This document shows positions 61,102 to 64,000 of a stretch of 64,000 nucleotides of DNA, piece after piece. Source of the DNA: Actinomycetota bacterium (GTDB lineage: Bacteria > Actinomycetota > Thermoleophilia > Gaiellales > F1-60-MAGs149); assembly GCA_016870485.1 (NCBI GenBank), contig VGBM01000001.1, forward strand, positions 33,786 through 97,785, read 5' to 3'. Position numbers and translations under genes: made by a program. Under the pieces are notes generated by a model that saw only the letters and a program-made list of their open reading frames with translations, did no database searches and was not told the DNA's origin. Within the stretch, counting starts at the first letter, position 1; every line of letters begins with the position of its first letter.

Positions 61102-61577
61102 TCGTCGTGGACCAGGCCCTCGCCGACGTCGACGCCCTCGTCGCGGAGGCCGCCGACTACCTGGCGCGGCGCCTCGGCGGCACGCCGCCCCTCGACGCCG
61201 CGAGCCTCCCGGCAGACGCCGGTGGCGCCCTTGCCGCGATCGACGCCTGGGCCGGTGACGAGGTCGCGAACTGGCGTCAGGAGCTGATCCGCTGGTTCGA
61301 GGCGCACGCGCCCGTGCGGCTCGTCCCCGACCCCGACGTCAACGCGCTCCTGCGCCGGGCCGCCAAGGGGGGCCAGCGGCTCGCCGTCGCCAGCGCGCTG
61401 CCGCCGGAGGTGCTCGAGCTCGTGCTGCAGCACCTCGGCTGCGCGCGGGCCTTCACGGCGTCCTGCGCCGGGGACGGCTCGCTGCAGGACGCCCTCGACG
61501 GGGCCCGCGCCGCGCTCGGTGGCGACCCCGCCGTGGTCGCCACCCGCGCCGAGCTCCTGACGGCCCTCGCGGGCTAG
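61095..61577 (+). CDS. HAD-like protein, probably degenerate
   Basis: A 160-residue protein that resembles HAD phosphatases of the phosphoglycolate type. The first motif is LIVVDQALADVD where DxDG(T/V) is expected, so the second Asp is missing. ASALPPEVLELVLQHLG fits motif II. The later VGDxxxD loop is not seen. It is thus perhaps an inactive relative. ATG at 61095 overlaps the VanZ stop. Its TAG shares CTAG with the convergent EamA gene. Confidence 0.5.
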   Translation: MLIVVDQALADVDALVAEAADYLARRLGGTPPLDAASLPADAGGALAAIDAWAGDEVANWRQELIRWFEAHAPVRLVPDPDVNALLRRAAKGGQRLAVASALPPEVLELVLQHLGCARAFTASCAGDGSLQDALDGARAALGGDPAVVATRAELLTALAG

Positions 61578-62419
61578 CCCGGCAGGGCGAGGAGCACCAC
61601 CGCAACCACGATCAGGGCGAGGCCCACGAACTGGACGGCGCGCAGGCGCTCCTTGAGGATCAGGACGCCGATCAGCGCCGCGACCGTGCCGTACTGCCCG
61701 GTCAGCACCGAGGCCTGCGCGACGCCGTACTCCGACGCCACCAGAAACAGGGTGAATCCGCACACCTCGCCGATCCCCGTGATCGCCGCGAAGCCGAAGG
61801 CGCGGCGGTCGCGCACAAGCGGCCCGCGCATGAGGATCGGGATGCTGAAGGCGAGCACCCCGAGCACGCGCATGAAGGCGACGACCCAGGAGGCGCCGAC
61901 GTCGTCCTGGATCTCCCCGCCGGCCCACAACTGTACGCCCCAGGCGAGCGCGGCACCGCCGGCGAGCAGCGCGGCCTTCGTCTGGTGGGGGTACTCGACG
62001 CCCGGCGTCGACACGTCGCCCCGGGTCGCGAGGACGGCGCCGACCACCGCCAGCGCGAGGCCGGCGAAGGCGAGCGCAGACGTCGGTTCGCCGAGGAGGA
62101 TCGCGATCACGGCGCCGAACCCGCCGTACGTGCCGGAGATGGGCACGAGGGTCGAGATCTTCCCCATCCTGATCGCCGTGTAGAGCAGCATCAGGCCGCC
62201 GATCCCCGTGCCCGCGACGAGCAGGAGCCACAGGATCGCGCGCGGGTCGATCCGGCCGGGCATGCCCGTCGCGAGGGCCAGGGGCACGGCGACGAGGACG
62301 CTGAACAGCATCGAGTAGCCGACGGCCCGCATCCCCCCGAGCCGGCGCGCCGCGAGCCCGCCCGTGACGCCCGCGATCCCCCACAGGAGCGCCGACAGGA
62401 GCCCGAGCGCGATGCCCAT
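61574..62419 (-). CDS. EamA/DMT-superfamily permease (second of pair)
   Basis: A 281-residue ten-span permease with two EamA-like repeats (MGKISTLVPISGTYGGFGAV, GVAQASVLTGQYGTVAALIG). ATG at 62419 overlaps the stop of the first permease by one base (TGATG). It is thus coupled to the threonine-synthase operon. Substrate is unknown; export of threonine or homoserine is a guess from context. Confidence 0.82.
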   Translation of the reverse strand: MGIALGLLSALLWGIAGVTGGLAARRLGGMRAVGYSMLFSVLVAVPLALATGMPGRIDPRAILWLLLVAGTGIGGLMLLYTAIRMGKISTLVPISGTYGGFGAVIAILLGEPTSALAFAGLALAVVGAVLATRGDVSTPGVEYPHQTKAALLAGGAALAWGVQLWAGGEIQDDVGASWVVAFMRVLGVLAFSIPILMRGPLVRDRRAFGFAAITGIGEVCGFTLFLVASEYGVAQASVLTGQYGTVAALIGVLILKERLRAVQFVGLALIVVAVVLLALPG

Positions 62420-63276
62420 CAGAGCGAGCCGGAGAGGGAGATCGCCACGACGCCGAGGATAACCACCGCGACGCCGGCCAGCTGCGTGCGCGAGAGCCGC
62501 TCGCGCAAAAGCACCCACGACAGGAGGGTCGCGACGGTCGCGTACTGCGTGGCCATCACCGCGGCCACGGCGATCCCGTCGCCGGCCCCCCACAGGAAGC
62601 CGAGAAACCCGATCGACTCGCAGAGTCCCGCCGCGAGGGCGAACCACAGCCCCGGCCGCGCCCACTGCAGCTCGCGGCGGAGCACCAGCGGCAGACCCAT
62701 CGTGAGCAGGCCCGTCAGACGGGCGCTCAGGACGACCCAGGGGCCGCCGAGCTTCTGCGCGATGTCGCCGCTCACGTAGAGCGCCGTCCCGAAGATCACC
62801 GCGGCGCCGCCGGCGCTGACCGCGGCGCGGCGGTTGTCCCGCACCACCGCGTCCGTGTCGTTGTCGTGACGCCCGAGGCCGACGACGGAGACGCCGGCCG
62901 CGGCCATCACGATCCCCGCGGCGGCGAGCCACCCGATCGTCTCGCCCAGGAGGACCGCGATCACGGCAGCGATCGCGCCCTCGGTGCTCGTGATCGCGAC
63001 GACCAGCCCGACCTTGCCGCGGGCCAGCGCCGCGTAGGTGAAGCGCAGGCCGATCGCCGAGGAGAGGCCCGCGTAGATCAGGAGCGCGACGTTGGTCCAC
63101 GTCCAGTCGCCCCGCACGCCGTACCAGGCGACGATCGGCAGGATCAGGACGAGGCCGCCGGCCCCGACCCAGGCGAGGGTCGAGGACGGGCCGATCTGGC
63201 GGGACGCCCGCCCGGCGAGGATCGTGCTGAGCCCCCACATCAGGGCGGCGATGCCGCCGCCCGCGAGTGCGATCAT
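62419..63276 (-). CDS. EamA/DMT-superfamily permease (first of pair)
   Basis: A 285-residue ten-span permease with EamA-like repeats (GKVGLVVAITSTEGAIAAVI, DGIAVAAVMATQYATVATLL). ATG at 63276 overlaps the thrC stop by 4 nt (ATGA). Its homologue follows directly. Two close paralogues side by side may form a hetero-oligomer, or one may be a duplicate with a different substrate. Confidence 0.82.
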   Translation of the reverse strand: MIALAGGGIAALMWGLSTILAGRASRQIGPSSTLAWVGAGGLVLILPIVAWYGVRGDWTWTNVALLIYAGLSSAIGLRFTYAALARGKVGLVVAITSTEGAIAAVIAVLLGETIGWLAAAGIVMAAAGVSVVGLGRHDNDTDAVVRDNRRAAVSAGGAAVIFGTALYVSGDIAQKLGGPWVVLSARLTGLLTMGLPLVLRRELQWARPGLWFALAAGLCESIGFLGFLWGAGDGIAVAAVMATQYATVATLLSWVLLRERLSRTQLAGVAVVILGVVAISLSGSL

Positions 63277-64000
63277 GCGCCGTCGCCGAGCACGACCGCC
63301 TCGAGCGCGGTGCGCTCGGCGGGGATCGTGACGGGGGGCGCGCTCTCGGCGATGGCGTTGTCGGGGTCCTTCAGGCCGTGGCCCGTCAGGACGCAGACGA
63401 CCTCGGCCCCCTCGGGGACGAGACCGTCGCGGCGCGCGTTGGCGAGCCCGGCCAGCGACGCAGCGCTCGACGGCTCGCAGAAGACGCCCTCGTCGCGCAC
63501 GGCGTGGCCGAACCAGTCGAGGATCTCACGGTCCGTGGCGGCCGCGAAGCCGCCGCCGGAGTCCCGCGCCGCGGCGCCGGCCTCCTCGCGGCGCACGGGC
63601 GCGCCGATGCGGATCGCGGTGGCGATCGTCTCGGGGCGCTCGAAGTCGACGCCGCGCACCATCGCCGCCGAGCCCTCCGCCTGGGACCCGAGCATGCGCG
63701 GCAGGCGGTCGTAGTCGCCGCGCTCGTGCGCCTCGCGGAAGCCGCGCCAGTACGCCGTGATGTTGCCGCCGTTGCCGACGGGCAGGCACATCCACTCCGG
63801 CACGTGGCCGAGGTCGTCGAGGACCTCCCAGGCCGCGGTCTTCTGCCCCTCGAGCCGGTACGGGTTGAGGTTGTTGACGAGGGTGATCGGGTGCTCCTCG
63901 CTCATGATCCGCACGAGCCGGAGCGCGTCGTCGAAGGAGCCGTCGATCTGGACGACGACGGCGCCCGCGATCTGCGCCTGGGCGAGCTTGCCGAGCGCGA
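63273..64000 (-). CDS. thrC: Threonine synthase, C-terminal part (partial, runs off the window)
   Basis: The last 241 residues of threonine synthase, a PLP enzyme converting O-phosphohomoserine to threonine. VGNGGNITAYW is the phosphate-binding loop, and DEGVFCEPSSAASLAGLANAR and VVCVLTGHGLKDPD are family motifs. The N-terminal part with the PLP lysine lies beyond position 64000. Two EamA permeases follow with overlapping start codons. Confidence 0.9.
   Translation of the reverse strand, partial: ALGKLAQAQIAGAVVVQIDGSFDDALRLVRIMSEEHPITLVNNLNPYRLEGQKTAAWEVLDDLGHVPEWMCLPVGNGGNITAYWRGFREAHERGDYDRLPRMLGSQAEGSAAMVRGVDFERPETIATAIRIGAPVRREEAGAAARDSGGGFAAATDREILDWFGHAVRDEGVFCEPSSAASLAGLANARRDGLVPEGAEVVCVLTGHGLKDPDNAIAESAPPVTIPAERTALEAVVLGDGA

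Overview
The window is about 64 kb of very GC-rich chromosomal DNA from an actinobacterium. Supporting signs are the garA-ftsR pair (FHA regulator plus MerR-type regulator), an imuB-dnaE2 mutagenesis cassette behind a perfect mycobacterial-type LexA box, a proofreading-dead PolA, the rpsA-coaE order, frequent GTG starts and many apparently leaderless genes. The secreted proteins and carotenoid genes would fit Thermoleophilia (Solirubrobacterales-like). That placement is an inference. No mobile element, CRISPR array, phage or plasmid feature was seen, and almost everything reads as stable chromosome.

Layout. 0-8.8 kb: membrane proteins, a GMC oxidoreductase, an MMPL exporter, and a carotenoid/isoprenoid group (CrtI-like desaturase, CruF-like protein, IspH). 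8.9-10.8 kb: a secreted protein whose paralogue lies at 51.9-53.5 kb. 10.8-16.9 kb: one minus-strand gene train, rpsA, coaE, lytic transglycosylase, ureAB (fused), ureC and glycerate kinase, with start/stop overlaps at nearly every junction from coaE onward. 17-22.7 kb: polA, an ACT-malic enzyme and a secreted trypsin-like protease. 22.7-30 kb: ribosome and RNA maturation genes (ylxP, rbfA, nrnA, truB, ribF), a degenerate S4 protein, then tig-clpP-clpX. 30-36 kb: a membrane protein, tRNA-Leu, DedA, an RpiR regulator, trpS, an SDR and an AI-2E-type transporter. 36.1-41.3 kb: a probable selenocysteine-containing DsbA-like gene, then the SOS cassette imuB-(small gene)-dnaE2. 41.3-44.1 kb: two divergent secreted proteins with glycosidase-like barrels that seem to lack catalytic glutamates. 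44-50 kb: GNAT, apt, ftsR, garA, pgsA, ileS. 50-56 kb: Nudix, beta-lactamase-fold hydrolase, the second secreted paralogue, a glutaryl-CoA dehydrogenase-like gene, GST and ABM. 56-64 kb: tRNA-Val, pcrA, an Ig-like surface protein, VanZ, a HAD-like protein, two EamA permeases and the end of thrC.

The most notable item is at 36086-36572. An in-frame TGA replaces the first cysteine of a DsbA CPFC motif and is followed by a perfect 11-bp stem whose loop sits 18 nt downstream, as expected of a bacterial SECIS. The same gene also carries an apparent +1 frameshift. Two genome-style features recur. Five of eight convergent gene junctions end both genes on one shared CTAG. About twenty genes have a TANNNT hexamer 6-7 nt before the start codon, which implies leaderless mRNAs.
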